Origin: Zantedeschia hybrid cultivar
Taxonomy: Eukaryota > Streptophyta > Magnoliopsida > Alismatales > Araceae
Assembly: GCA_030544215.1 (NCBI GenBank)
Contig: JARZZO010000003.1
Location: 23,879,879 to 23,943,878 of the forward strand
Reading direction: 5' to 3'
DNA: 64,000 nucleotides
The translations under genes and the position numbers were made by a program. Below are positions 22,892 through 33,700 of this stretch, piece after piece (position 1 is the first letter of the stretch; each line of letters opens with the position of its first letter). The notes beneath the pieces are model-generated. The model was not told the origin of the DNA and searched no databases. It saw only the letters and a program-made list of their open reading frames with translations.

Positions 22892-24579
22892 CAGTAGGGA
22901 TCCTTTGATCCCCACCACCCACTCATGCACCCACAAGTGCAAAATACAATATAGGCAATTTAAGTAAATAAAGCAGTAAACACAACTCCCAAAGATTCTC
23001 AAATTTTGATATAAAACGCATGCAGTCATAAATGTAGCATGCACAACTCTAAAACCACTCCACTACGGAGTCCACAACCAGCATCTTGGCTAAACACACA
23101 AACCACGCGGCCGAACGCGGAAAACACCGACCTGCTGGGACCAAACAGCAACCCCTCAGATAGCGCGCTGGCTACTACAGCATGTCTAGCTCTAGGTGGT
23201 TCTGCTTCCCCCAGCACGAGTGACACTCCGAATGTACCACTCCCACACCGGTACTAGCTATACCCCGGGGTACACCAGGTGACCCTCTCTCTAGGCATCA
23301 TCCCACCACTCCCACATCGGCACCGTGTCACTCCCACACCGACATAGGGTGCCTAAGCGCTAACAACTGTCACTCTAGGTCCACGATCGCACAAAACACG
23401 TCGCAGTGTGATCCGATCACGTAGAAATCCTCGACCTCGAAGTATGGTTTTAAGCATGCATTTTTAACCAAACTATCTAACAATGTAAACACGTATTAAT
23501 TACATGGATTAATGAAGTTCTGTCTTGAATCGCGTCGCCCGTGGCCGACGTCATTCAAGATTCCTAAACTGGTTCACGTAAAATCTGGCCTCAGAAGATG
23601 GCCTAAATCGCGTCTTGCAAGGTAGCCACCTTTTAAAAGGCGCCGCTGTCCCTAGTCGCCATTCACGACAGAAACAGAATCAGGGCTCAAGATGAACTGG
23701 GCCAAATCGCATCTTGGGAGGCAGCCGCCATTTAAAATGGCGTCGCTGTCGCAAGATGCCATTTAGCGTTCGCAAATAGGTTTCCCCCAGCCTTCCCCGA
23801 GTACTAAAAGTGGAATTTCTTCCCCCAAATTGCATAAAAACGTACCAAAATACGGAAGGAGGTGGAGAATCCAAATACCCGTTAAAACTTACCATTCCCC
23901 AATTTATAAAGTGACCATTTTTATCCCGAAAATCCCCTAAACATACTCCAAAGTAGGAAAAACATGGTTTTAATCAAAACACAACAGAGATCGTCCCCCT
24001 ACCAGTTACTTAAACTCCTCCGAGCTCCAAGCCGCCGAACCACTACGCCACAAGCCACCGCCAGTACCGCCGTGGACGCCGTTACTCCACCGGGACGTCG
24101 GCCACTATCCGGAGAACAACACGCCGTAGAGGAAATGGTGGTGGTAGTGGTGGAACTTAAGGGGGGGTGGGGGGGGTTGATGGAGTGGAGGGAGAGGAAA
24201 GGAAGGAGAAGAGTGAAGGAAGAGAGCGAAGGGATCGGAGAGAGGGAGGAGAGAGAAGAAGATGAGAGAAATGAGAGAAAGGAGGGAGGGTTCGCGAGAT
24301 TAAACCGAAACTAGCTAAAACGCGTCGCCCTATACCGACGCCATTCAGACGATAAGACCGGGGCCGTACTCTCGCGGCCCGAAACTGGCCCACGTGGCGC
24401 CTACGTGGCACCCGTGTGGCACACTCTAAAACGTGTCTACCTAACCAGACGCCGTTTGAACTACGTCGAGCATGCTCGACACTTTAAAGAACCTATGCCC
24501 CATCCCCACAAGGGTCCAAACCAAGGGGTCCGACACCGAAACTGACCTAATAATTGGATCCAAAATCTCAATACTTATA
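22892..24579 (-). repeat. Inverted, truncated LTR of the same Tekay family
   Basis: The reverse complement matches the solo LTR from its start (TATAAGTATTGAGG-like at 24579) to about the CCCTACTGAG box (near 38820 in the solo copy). The last 340 bp or so are missing. It abuts the plus-strand LTR exactly at 22891/22892. The simplest reading is that the plus-strand Tekay element inserted into this older LTR, so the missing tail should lie beyond the Tekay 5' LTR, outside the window. Confidence 0.82.
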
Positions 24580-25933
24580 GATAGTAGGCTGCCCTCTCCT
24601 TTCCTTCTTCATCCTCTTATGCCAGGACAACCCCCACTGCATCATCCAGGACAGAAATATATAGAATCAAAGGTTTGTCCGGAGATGGTGGTCTCAAAAC
24701 AAGCGGACTTGCTAAATAATTTTTCAATTAATCAAATGTCTCCTGACACTTATCATCCCAATCTAACTTGACTCCCAGTTTATTAAGCTCGTAAAACGGC
24801 TTACACCTTTGTGAGTGTTGGGAGACAAATCGGCGAATAAATTGCAACCTCCCAATTAATCCTCTTAATTCCTTCAAATTCTTGGGAGGTGGCATCTCTC
24901 TGATAGCTTTGGCCTTGTTGGGATCGATCTCAATGCCCTGTTTACTGACAATAAATCTCAATAATTTCCCTGATGATACTCTGAATACACACTTCTTGTG
25001 ATTCATCTTTAATTGGTATTCTCTCGACCTTTCCAAAACCTTCGCCAGAACTTCAGCATGCTCAGCTTTCATCTTTGATTTTACCAGTAGATCATCCACA
25101 TACACCTCTAAGTTAATATGCATCATGTCATGGAATATCGCCATCATAGCTCTCTGATAAGTGGCTCCAGCATTTTTCAATCCAAATGGCATAACGACAT
25201 AGTAATAAGTTCCCCAAGGCGTGGTGAATGATGTTTTCTATTAGTCCTCTTCTGCCAACTTAATCTGGTTATACCCTGAGAACCCATCTATAAATGACAG
25301 AGTTTCATAACTTGTTGTGTTGTCAATGAGCACATCAATATAAGGTAGTGCAAAATCGTCTTTAGGACATGCCCGGTTCAAATCTCAGAAGTCAATACAA
25401 ATCCTGACATTCCCATCCTTTTTCATAACCGGGACTATATTAGCTACCCATTGCGGATAGAGGACGACTCTAATGAATTTGGCTTTATGCAGCTTATCAA
25501 CCTCTTCTTTCATCTTCAAAGCCATTTGAGGGTGGAATCGCCTTAACTTTTGTTTAACCGGGTTAGCTCCATCCTTCAATGTCAATTTGTGTTCCACTAG
25601 CGATGAGTCTAACCCCGGTATATCCTCATAACTCCAGGCGAAAGTGTCCTTATAATCCTTGAGAACTCGGACCACTGCCTCTTCATCTACTTCAGACAGA
25701 TTCTTGCTGACGAAGACAACCTTAGGTTCATCTTTAGTTCCTAGATTGATCTCTTTGGTAGGCTCTTCTACGGCAGCTAAGGGTTCATCAAATCTCTTCA
25801 CTTCACTAGCATACGCCTCAACCGCGTCCTCGTCGTCTTCTCCTTCTACATTAATGGGGTCTTTCTCATGTAACAACTCATATACCTCATACCCATCGTC
25901 GACTAACTCATCAACTCCACATTCTTCTGACAT
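24580..25933 (-). pseudogene. Reverse transcriptase and start of RNase H, gypsy element B
   Basis: On the minus strand an acidic pre-RT linker leads into the RT: F-A-W-S-Y-E-D-I-P-G-L-D, N-I-V-P-V-M-K-K-D-G, I-C-I-D-F (a stop follows at 25382-25384), M-P-F-G-L-K-N-A-G-A-T-Y-Q-R, the catalytic Y-V-D-D, and G-I-E-I-D-P-N-K-A-K-A-I. RNase H begins after a stop near 24727 and breaks off at 24579 within an A-A-Y-Y-L motif, where the inverted LTR starts. Additional stops lie near 25240. RNase H remainder and integrase are not in the window on this strand, as expected if later insertions pushed them left. The RT is of the non-chromovirus type. Confidence 0.88.
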
Positions 25934-27163
25934 CTGGATTGGATTTTCTAATAGCTGAGGGATTTGAGAGCAAGAAAGGCATCTTAAAGCTAACTCATGG
26001 AGATACCTATCTGGAACTCGTCTACCCTTAGACTTTCTAAACTTCCTAACCTAATTAACCTGCATGGACTCCCTAACTTCACTAGACTCCCTATCCTGAC
26101 CTAATGAGGACGAAGAAGGATAAAAATCAAGGGATACAAGAGGGAATACAGGTGAATCCTCCCGAGAGGAGGGGCAGAGTAGATTTAGGAGAGAATCTTG
26201 CCCGAATGACCCACGCGATGGGATACAGTCAGACAAGTAGGAGGTTTCCTCAATGAGGATTTGGGAGGAAGAAGTTGCCAAATCGGCTTTTTTTTTTTTG
26301 TGAATTATTTGAGTTTATCATAAAGCGAGAATGGATGAGAATAGGAGGAGAATGAAATGATGGAGGTACCGGCACCAGTGCCCAGGGATTAGGGGGATCA
26401 TATAACAGTGTGTCCCAGATCAGATCATAGATCCTCTCAAGATTGAGAAAAATCTAAGGGATAAGATCCTGAGGGGATATGGTAATAGTAATGGGCAAAG
26501 CCCGTGGAATGTCTTAAATAATGATTCGCGACCAAGTCGGGGTCAAGAGCAGAGTGCAGAACAGAGTATGGAGTGTGAGAATGTGATGGGGGTGGGTCCC
26601 CTTCCAGAGAAGATCTGTAGTATAACTAGCTTTATAGGGGTCATCTGGCTCCCCTTCATCTGTTTCCTCAGACAGAAGAATCCTTTTATCAAAAATGGCC
26701 ACGGGCCTTTCAATTAATTCATCCACCAGTGGCGGCCACTCTGGTTCTGACGGACTTAAGAATAATCTGTTTAGTGCAATGTACAAGTCCCATGTGTCAA
26801 ACCAGCGGTACCATTCACATTCTGGATCTTGAGTCTTCCTCCTCTTCATCAACCGCAGAGCCTCTAGAGACTGGTATGTCAGTGGTTGTGAACAATGTCT
26901 AGCCAGGTCTTTCCCATATACATCATGCAGGTCAAAGTGGGAAGTAATCACTATTGTATTATTGTGGTCATGTTGAATCACGGGCCCTTTAACAAAATGA
27001 GTGGACAAGGTCCAAGTCAAGGGGTCCCGATTTTCTTTGCAGGGGGTAACCATTGTTTTTCATATCTTCTGACCATCTTTGCCTTCTTGTTGTTCCACAA
27101 TATTATGCCTTACTTTCTTCGGCCTGTAGCCTAGGCCACTGCCAGATACCCTTCTCTCATCTG
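25934..27163 (-). pseudogene. Protease-RT spacer of gypsy B with a 179-codon frame of unknown function
   Basis: Between protease and RT the minus strand carries one long frame (26514-27053). It is rich in aromatic and acidic residues (W-Y-R-W-F-D-T-W-D-L-Y near 26790, E-P-E-W-P-P-L-V-D-E-L). No domain is recognised. The 26282-26513 part has a T-run on the plus strand and no long frame, and could be an intron or decayed spacer. Ogre-like elements are known for an intron between protease and RT, but I see no decisive splice pair here. Confidence 0.5.
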
Positions 27164-27631
27164 TCACTGGTTTAATTCTTCCTTACATCCGGGTGCCCAG
27201 ATCCTTTCAGGTTGATATCCCACTTTCAACATGATGTTCCAGCCTGGGGTATTCATGGACTTCCTCCACTTCACGGCATTGATTGGATAAGATGTAAGTA
27301 CAGTATGCTCAAAGGGATCTGCCGAAAGGGTATAGGTTTTGCATAAGGAGATGGCTGGCTTCTGAGGGGCTGGATTGGGACTTACATTCAGCGAGTGGGT
27401 TGCAGCAAGGATAGGCATACTAGTGACTTTGATGATACGTCCTTTGGGAGGGAATTTGAGGCACTGGTCATTTGTTGATGGAATTGCCTCAAGTGACTTG
27501 ATGTAAGGGCGACCGAGTATGCCTTTCAGTGAGGGGTCGATCTCGAGAATAAGAAATTCGACTTTAGCATGCCAAGCAGGGCCTAACTCTACCTTCAAAT
27601 AAACCATACCCAGAGGGAAACGGGTAGAGTT
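27164..27631 (-). pseudogene. C-terminal half of the aspartic protease, gypsy B
   Basis: The minus strand reads a protease tail: F-L-I-L-E-I-D-P-S-L-K-G-I-L-G-R-P-Y-I, followed by C-L-K-F-P-P-K-G-R-I-I-K-V. The I-L-G-R-P motif is the conserved flap/helix block of retroelement proteases. The N-terminal half with the catalytic D-T-G is 9.4 kb away at 36995-37113. Copia A, flanked by the duplication GAGTT, separates them. Confidence 0.85.
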
Positions 27632-29180
27632 TGTTAGTATTAAATGGTCTAAAAGCCAATCCGATACTATATACTGATTCAAATTATTAATAAATGGTAA
27701 TAATTCATTGTGTGTAATTAATTCGATCTATGTTTATCGTATCACGATGAAGTCCATGAACATGTGCAATAGTCTTCGGATTATGATGAGATCATAATTA
27801 CGGGACCAAAGACTTATAAACACATGTTCTTAATTGTTCCTAGTCATAGGATGTTTGAGATAGGATATCGAACATTCGGATATACTAGTATAGGTTACTT
27901 CAGCTCATATGATGAGGGTGACTGATCCCATAAGTCACTTGTGTGGACACACTATGCTGGACCTGTAGGTGCGCATTGGTGAATGAGTTCACTGAACTGA
28001 TCCGACTATGAATCGCTGGATGGTAAACACCTCTCTGTTAACCAGCTCGATTCTTTTGTCACGGTTGCGTGGATGATCCTTGGACCTGAGACGCCAAAGA
28101 TATCTTGTTGGTAGGTTTCCGAACTTTGACCTTGACTAACGAATCCCTAACCATCGGTTATCAATAAGTCAAGCGATCGGGTTCAGGGAAATGCCCTCGA
28201 AGGTAATTGTGTGTTCAATACGGAATCATCCGCTCTCGGTAGTTTGAGAGAGAATGTTCCGGGAATGATGCGCTTAAAGTCCCTGGCCAGGGCGGACTCT
28301 ATATTCGATAAGGAGTTATCGGATTCAGATTAGCGGCATATGATTCAAGTGAACCGACCGAATAGGGTTTAACAGTAAACCATACCGTAGGTCGATTCGG
28401 GTTCCGATGACAGAAAGGTTCCAATAGAGGGTTGCGATAACCCCAGTGCCATCTAGGATCACGCGATGTTGCTTGGCATCCAACGTGATCGGAAGTCCGT
28501 CTGAATTTATTGTGGGACAATAAATTCGGCTGATTAATTGAATATAAGGATATTAATTAATTCAGTGGGTCAGTAAAAGGTTACTGGGCTTAATGGGCTA
28601 CTAACTGGACTGGTATTCGGGCCTAGAGGGTCACACACAAATGGTTTTCAAGTTGATGGATAATCCGACAGGATTTCGGATAAGTCTAGGTTTTTATGAA
28701 AAACCGCAAACAGACTTATTATAAAAGAACGGATTCTACGTCGGGGGCCAGCAACCCTAACCAAGCCGTCGTTCTTTCTCTCTCTCTCCTCTCTTCTGGG
28801 CGTGTGACACGAGGCGGCCATCTGGAGGCTCCGCTTCGATTCCCGACTGCTCCACCTTCCGTCCGACGGGAGATTCCGAATCCGCATGTCGCAGCGGATT
28901 ACGCGCAGCCAGACGGGATCCACGAACGCTGCATCGAGCGAGGAGGCGAGGATGATCCATCGCGAGGGGAACCGTGTGGATACCGCTAGAGGTCGGGCAT
29001 CTACGCGACTTGCGGCATCGCTCCAACGGAACCGGAAAACGAACGCGGATTCGAATCCACACAAGGTAAATCCGATTTACTCCGGTCTTGTTTTGTTGAT
29101 CGAAACGGGATGGATCCGATCCCGAAATTATTTTTATTCCGCTGCGTTTTCGGTCGGAACTCGACACAGCGAACCTAACA
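27632..29180 (+). repeat. 5' LTR of copia A (1549 bp)
   Basis: Starts TGTTAGTATTAAATGG and ends CGAACCTAACA. It is collinear with the 3' LTR. A TATAAAAG box at 28720-28727 followed by a C/T-rich stretch marks the likely transcription start. Frames within it on either strand are shadows. Confidence 0.93.
28720..28727 (+). promoter_or_regulatory. TATA box of the copia A 5' LTR
   Basis: TATAAAAG, conserved at 36534-36541 in the 3' LTR. It lies about 450 bp before the LTR end, so the R and U5 regions would begin shortly after it. Confidence 0.7.
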
Positions 29181-29181
29181 G

Positions 29182-29194
29182 TGGTATCAGAGCC
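29182..29194 (+). promoter_or_regulatory. Primer-binding site of copia A (initiator Met tRNA)
   Basis: TGGTATCAGAGCC lies one base after the 5' LTR end. It matches the 3' end complement of plant initiator methionine tRNA, the standard plant copia primer. Confidence 0.95.
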
Positions 29195-31503
29195 AGGTTC
29201 CACTGTGTTTTAGCCGTTTCGGACTCCAAATGATGCGTTTATAATTAACTCCATGCGTAGTTTAGAATTTAATTACATGTGTTGTAATCATGTGATGATC
29301 ACAGTAAATTTACTGTAAATTATTCTGATTAAAATCGATTTTTCTTTGGGTTATTTCGTTCGTCTGATGAAGAACGCATCGTGACGGCATGTTTACGGGC
29401 ACCCCAAAGGTTGGGGATGGCTCGCCGGCGTGTGGATTTCCTCCCATGGGATTGTTGATAGTTAGATGTATCTAAGATCGGCGTTTTTGAGGATAGATGG
29501 AACCCCTTTATCTTCCAAAATATTATTGAAAACCCATGGAAACTGCAGGTTCGGTTTGCAGTTAAAACAGAAGAAAAAAAAAAAGGGCCTTTCGGTGACC
29601 TTGGAGGCCACCGGAGTCGTCACCGGCGTCGCTGGCCGCCGGCCAGGGGCTCACGGCGCCGGGGGCCTGCCGGCCGACGCCTGCTAGGCAGGTGGGCGGC
29701 AGCAGGGCCGCCGCCTCCCCCCCCCCCCCCCTGCGCAGCTAGGGTTACCTAACTGCGTCGGGCGGGAGGGGAGGGGCATCCAGGCCGGCCCGGGCCCTGG
29801 GCCGACCCAGCCCAGCGCCCGACCCGGGCCAGGCCCGCCCATGGGGCGGGACTGGGCCCGGTCTGGGCGTCGGCTTGGGCCGGTCCAGGGGCCGAACCAG
29901 GCCCGGGTTTGCTGCCTCTTTTTATTTTTTTTATTTTTAACCCAAATAAATTCCTATTAAATTGATTATTGGCCCATAAATTACAAAAATTTTATTAAAA
30001 TTTTAAAATTTGATTTTAATCTGTATGATCATTTTATAGGCCAATAATTAAATATTTTAAATAGGAATTAGATATTTAACAAATGTTGTTAATTAGCTTT
30101 TAATCTAATTGTTAGATTATCTTGACATTAAAGAGAATTAATTTAATTGTTAAATTAAATTTTTAATGTCTGTAAAATTAGCTAGCATGGAATGTTATAA
30201 ATGCGTCTATTTGGAGTAAACATGCATTTATTATTTTAATGTGCATTAGTTTGCTTATTTGAATTAGATTTAAATTAGCATACTTTGACTTATTGAAATT
30301 TTTCGAAAATTCTAAATCCAATTTTGATTGGTCCCTGGTTTTATGAAACTTAAAATTAGTTATTTTCAAAAAATTTAATTAGCCATTTGATGTGCTATTT
30401 CATGTGTGGTTTATTTAAATAAAACACATGGTGGTCATGGACGAGCATTAATTGTGGTTATGGAATGTGATTGTGTGGTTTGTTATTTATTAATAAATAG
30501 AGGTCTGCGAACCTCTCCCTCTCATATTCCAATGTAATTCTACCTCCCTCCTTGATGTAATCGCCATAAGGCTTCCTCCTTCTATAAATTATTTTGTAAT
30601 TACGAATTATGATGTAATTCGATCGAGGCAGCTGCGTACGGAGCGAGGATGATGCACAACTGCCGACCAGATGAAAATGAAGGAGTTCATTGAATCCATG
30701 GGTTTGCAGACTCATGATATAAGTTGTTATATTGTGTATGTGTGTGCGTTTGACTGTCTGGCTCAAGTCAAACCGCAGTGCCGTCGATGACCACACTAAT
30801 GACATGTATGTGATGCATGTGCTTTATATTTGCTAGGTTATTAGTATTTATAATATATTCGACATATTTAATACTATCACCTAGGATGAGACCAAACTAA
30901 ATAAGTAAAACCTTCGTAACAAACTCTAAGCCATAGCACGAGTCATTGAGAATGCACCGCGTGGCTCTCCATCAATATGATTAATAGAACTTAATTCAGT
31001 GGTGGCAGATACTATGTGTTTACCCGAGGTCTACCATTGTCTGTTGAGAGGATTGTTGATCATGGCATTAGATGCCTTTGGATAAGAGTAGAGGAACGAT
31101 ATAGTTATCCACGTGTTTATCCGGGAACTATATTCCCACTCTACTCTGTCATGTATTGATGGTAATACTTAAACCGGGGATAACGGTCTACTGTGTTTAC
31201 CCGGGACCATTAATAACCTGGGAGCCGAAATATGATCGGATATTGCAAGGAGTTGCAATTATCATGAGATGATTGCTCTGAGATAGCAGTATGATACTAC
31301 GTGTTTACCCGAGGTCATACTGTGATGCTTGGAGATTCTGATCCCCACTAGAAGACAGTCAGCGTCTCCCATTCTGTATATCTGAAGGTTATACAATCCG
31401 TCGAAAATTAGTGGGTGTAAAACTAGATAATAAAAGACCATATCTTGTTTTAGTTAATCTGAATATCTGCTAATTATCATTTGATTATCTCCTGTAGGCT
31501 AGA
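29195..31503 (+). other. Untranslated leader of copia A (2.3 kb)
   Basis: No gene is supported. A very GC-rich block (29590-29910) includes a run of C near 29717-29731. An AT-rich block follows (29920-30480). The last 500 bp before gag hold four hairpins with a shared loop (31001-31322). A short apparent frame at 29466-29687 is low complexity and is not annotated. Confidence 0.7.
31001..31322 (+). ncRNA. Array of four leader hairpins with a conserved GTGTTTACCCGAGG loop, copia A
   Basis: Hairpin 1: arms 31001-31009 and 31030-31038 around loop TACTATGTGTTTACCCGAGG. Hairpin 2: arms ATATAGTT (31099-31106) and AACTATAT (31126-31133), with a second perfect 8-bp stem outside (GAGTAGAG 31086-31093, CTCTACTC 31139-31146). 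Hairpin 3: GGTC (31185-31188) and GACC (31205-31208), extended by TAA/TTA across one mismatch. Hairpin 4: CAGTATGA (31287-31294) and TCATACTG (31315-31322) around TACTACGTGTTTACCCGAGG. Loops are alike while stems differ, yet pairing holds. This suggests selected RNA structure, perhaps for Gag binding or packaging. The role is inference. Confidence 0.65.
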
Positions 31504-32388
31504 ATGTCGCACCATAACCCGTTGCGAGGCATACTTGATGCCAACCATTTGACAGGCACCAATTACTCAGACTGGCTCAGGAACCTGAAGATTGTCCTCA
31601 AGTCTGAGCAGATTGCCTACGTCTTGGATAATGAACCTCCTGCTGAACCAGCATTAGATGCCCCAGAGGAGGAAATGATAGCGTATGAAAAATGGAAAGA
31701 AGATTCCACTATGGCCCAATGCTACATGTTAGCCTCTATGAGCAATGAGTTGCAGAGGCAACATAAAGAGATGGATGCTAGATCCATCATGCTCCATTTG
31801 AAGGAGCTATTTGGTGAGCAGAGTAGAATCGAACGATATGAGATATCGAAGAATCTGTTCAAGGCTCAGATGGCAGAGGGAACTTCAGTACAGAATCACG
31901 TGCTGAAGATGATTGAGTGGGTGGAGAGGCTGGATGCTCTTGGGATTACACTTCCCAAGGAGATGCACACAGACCTCGTGTTATCTTCACCTCCACAGTC
32001 ATATGCTCATTTCATCGTTAATTTTAACATGAACAAGATCCAGGGCACCTTAGCAGAACTACTGAACATGTTAAAGACTACTGAAGGGAATCTTGTGAAG
32101 GATAAACCCCAAGTCCTCATGGTTGGTAAGACCAACAGAAAAAGACTTGCAGTCCAAGCTTTTCGTAAGAATAAGAACAAGGTTCAAAGGAAGGCAAAGG
32201 TTCTCAATAAAGACAAAGGAAAAAGTGCTGAGAAAGGTTATTGCTTCTACTGTCACCAGAAAGGGCATTGGAAGAGGAATTGCGAAGAATACCTCAAGGA
32301 CAAGGCTCAAGGAACTCTGAAGCAGCAGGACGCTTCAGGTATCTATATGATAGATGTAAACTTGTCAATAAGAGATTGTACATCATAG
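31504..32388 (+). CDS. gag of copia A
   Basis: Encodes the capsid protein. The 294-codon frame begins M-S-H-H-N-P-L-R-G-I-L and has the copia gag core (T-G-T-N-Y-S-D-W-L-R-N-L, then E-L-F-G-E-Q-S-R-I-E-R-Y-E). A basic stretch leads to a classical zinc knuckle C-F-Y-C-H-Q-K-G-H-W-K-R-N-C (CX2CX4HX4C) at about 32250-32290. The frame ends at TAG 32386-32388. In related elements the polyprotein continues here into protease, so this TAG is probably a mutated Trp codon and not a natural end. Confidence 0.9.
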   Translation: MSHHNPLRGILDANHLTGTNYSDWLRNLKIVLKSEQIAYVLDNEPPAEPALDAPEEEMIAYEKWKEDSTMAQCYMLASMSNELQRQHKEMDARSIMLHLKELFGEQSRIERYEISKNLFKAQMAEGTSVQNHVLKMIEWVERLDALGITLPKEMHTDLVLSSPPQSYAHFIVNFNMNKIQGTLAELLNMLKTTEGNLVKDKPQVLMVGKTNRKRLAVQAFRKNKNKVQRKAKVLNKDKGKSAEKGYCFYCHQKGHWKRNCEEYLKDKAQGTLKQQDASGIYMIDVNLSIRDCTS

Positions 32389-32937
32389 GTATTAGATACT
32401 AGATGTGTATCTCATATCTGCGACTCTGTACAGGCACTGACAAGAAGACATAAGCTGAGAACCGACAAGGTGGAGCTAAGGCTAGGTAACGGCGCAAGAG
32501 TTGCGGCGATAGCTGTGGGGACAGTGAAGCTCAAGATACCATCCAGAGACACATTTTTATTAGATGAATGTTATTATGTACCTAGCATAATAAGGAACAT
32601 CATTTCTATTTCATGTTTAGATAGAATTTGATACAATTTAAATTTTGGGAACAATAGTTGTTCAATTTATTTTGAAAATAAATTAATAGCTTCTACTATA
32701 TTATCCAATGGTTTGTATCTATTAAATGTGTCTCATGATAATTTACAAATCGGTTCTTCAATTAAAAGAAGTAAATATGAAATGAACAAAGCCTACTTGT
32801 GGCATTGTAGGCTTGGACACATTGGTGAAAATAGACTCCAAATGATGCATAAAGATGGATACTTGGATCCATTTGATTATGAATCATATGCAACCTGTGA
32901 GTCATGTTTAATGGCTAAAATGGCTGTCTCTATTTAG
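32389..32937 (+). pseudogene. Protease and GAG-pre-integrase region of copia A
   Basis: Just after the TAG the frame reads V-L-D-T-R-C-V-S-H-I-C. The protease active site D-T-G is changed to D-T-R, which should abolish activity. A further TGA lies near 32629. The HHCC zinc region follows as W-H-C-R-L-G-H-I-G (32790-32830) and C-E-S-C (32895-32910). The frame ends near 32937, where a frameshift precedes the integrase core. Confidence 0.85.
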
Positions 32938-33700
32938 TGGAACTGGAGAACGAGCCAAAGACATATTAGAACTCATACATTCAGATGTATGTGGTCCTAT
33001 GTCAACCCAAGCCATTGGTGGTTTCTCATACTTCATTACACTCACTGATGATTACTCAAGATTTGGATATATATATTTATTGAAGTATAAATCTGAAGCC
33101 TTTGAGAAAATCAGAGAATTTAAGAATGAAGTAGAAAAACAAAAAGGAAAGAGTATAAAACCATCCGATCTAATCGGGGTGGTGAATACTTTAGTACAGA
33201 GTTCATTAAATACTTAAAGGATAATGGTATCATTTCTCAGCTTACACCTCCTTATACACCTCAGATGAATGGTGTATCAGAAAAGAGAAATCGCACATTA
33301 ATGGAAATGGTGCGATCCATGATGAGCATGTCCAAATTACCAGTGTCTTTATGGGGATATGCACTTAGCTCGGCTATGTATATCCTGAACAAGGTACCCA
33401 GCAAATCTATTGAAACCACTCCATATGAGATATGGAATGGAAGGAAACCAGACTTTAAACATGTTAAAGTCTGGGGATATCCTGCTCATGTTAAAAGACA
33501 TGACGCAGATAAGCTGGAATCCAGAACTGACAAATGCAGATTTGTAGGATATCCAAAGGAAACTTATGGATATTACTTTTATCATCCTGGCGAACAAAAG
33601 GTGTTTGTGACCAGGAGAGCTGTCTTTCTAGAAGAAGATTATATTCTCCAGAAGGACAGTGGGAGTAAAGTATTTCTAGAAGAAATTTCAGACCCACAAA
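32938..33700 (+). pseudogene. Integrase of copia A
   Basis: The core begins I-H-S-D-V-C-G-P (first catalytic Asp). A one-base loss in an A-run near 33155 shifts the frame. After it the expected S-D-R-G-G-E-Y reads S-N-R-G-G-E-Y, so the second catalytic Asp is Asn. The Glu-bearing N-G-V-S-E-K-R-N-R-T block is at about 33268-33300, followed by W-G-Y-A-L-S-S-A-M-Y-I-L-N. Frameshift plus the Asp loss make this copy inactive. Confidence 0.88.

Noticed and set aside
28648..29233. Overlapping long frames on both strands in the copia A LTR, repeated near 36571-37110
   Set aside because: They occur in both LTR copies, overlap on opposite strands and contain no domain. They reflect GC-rich U5 sequence.
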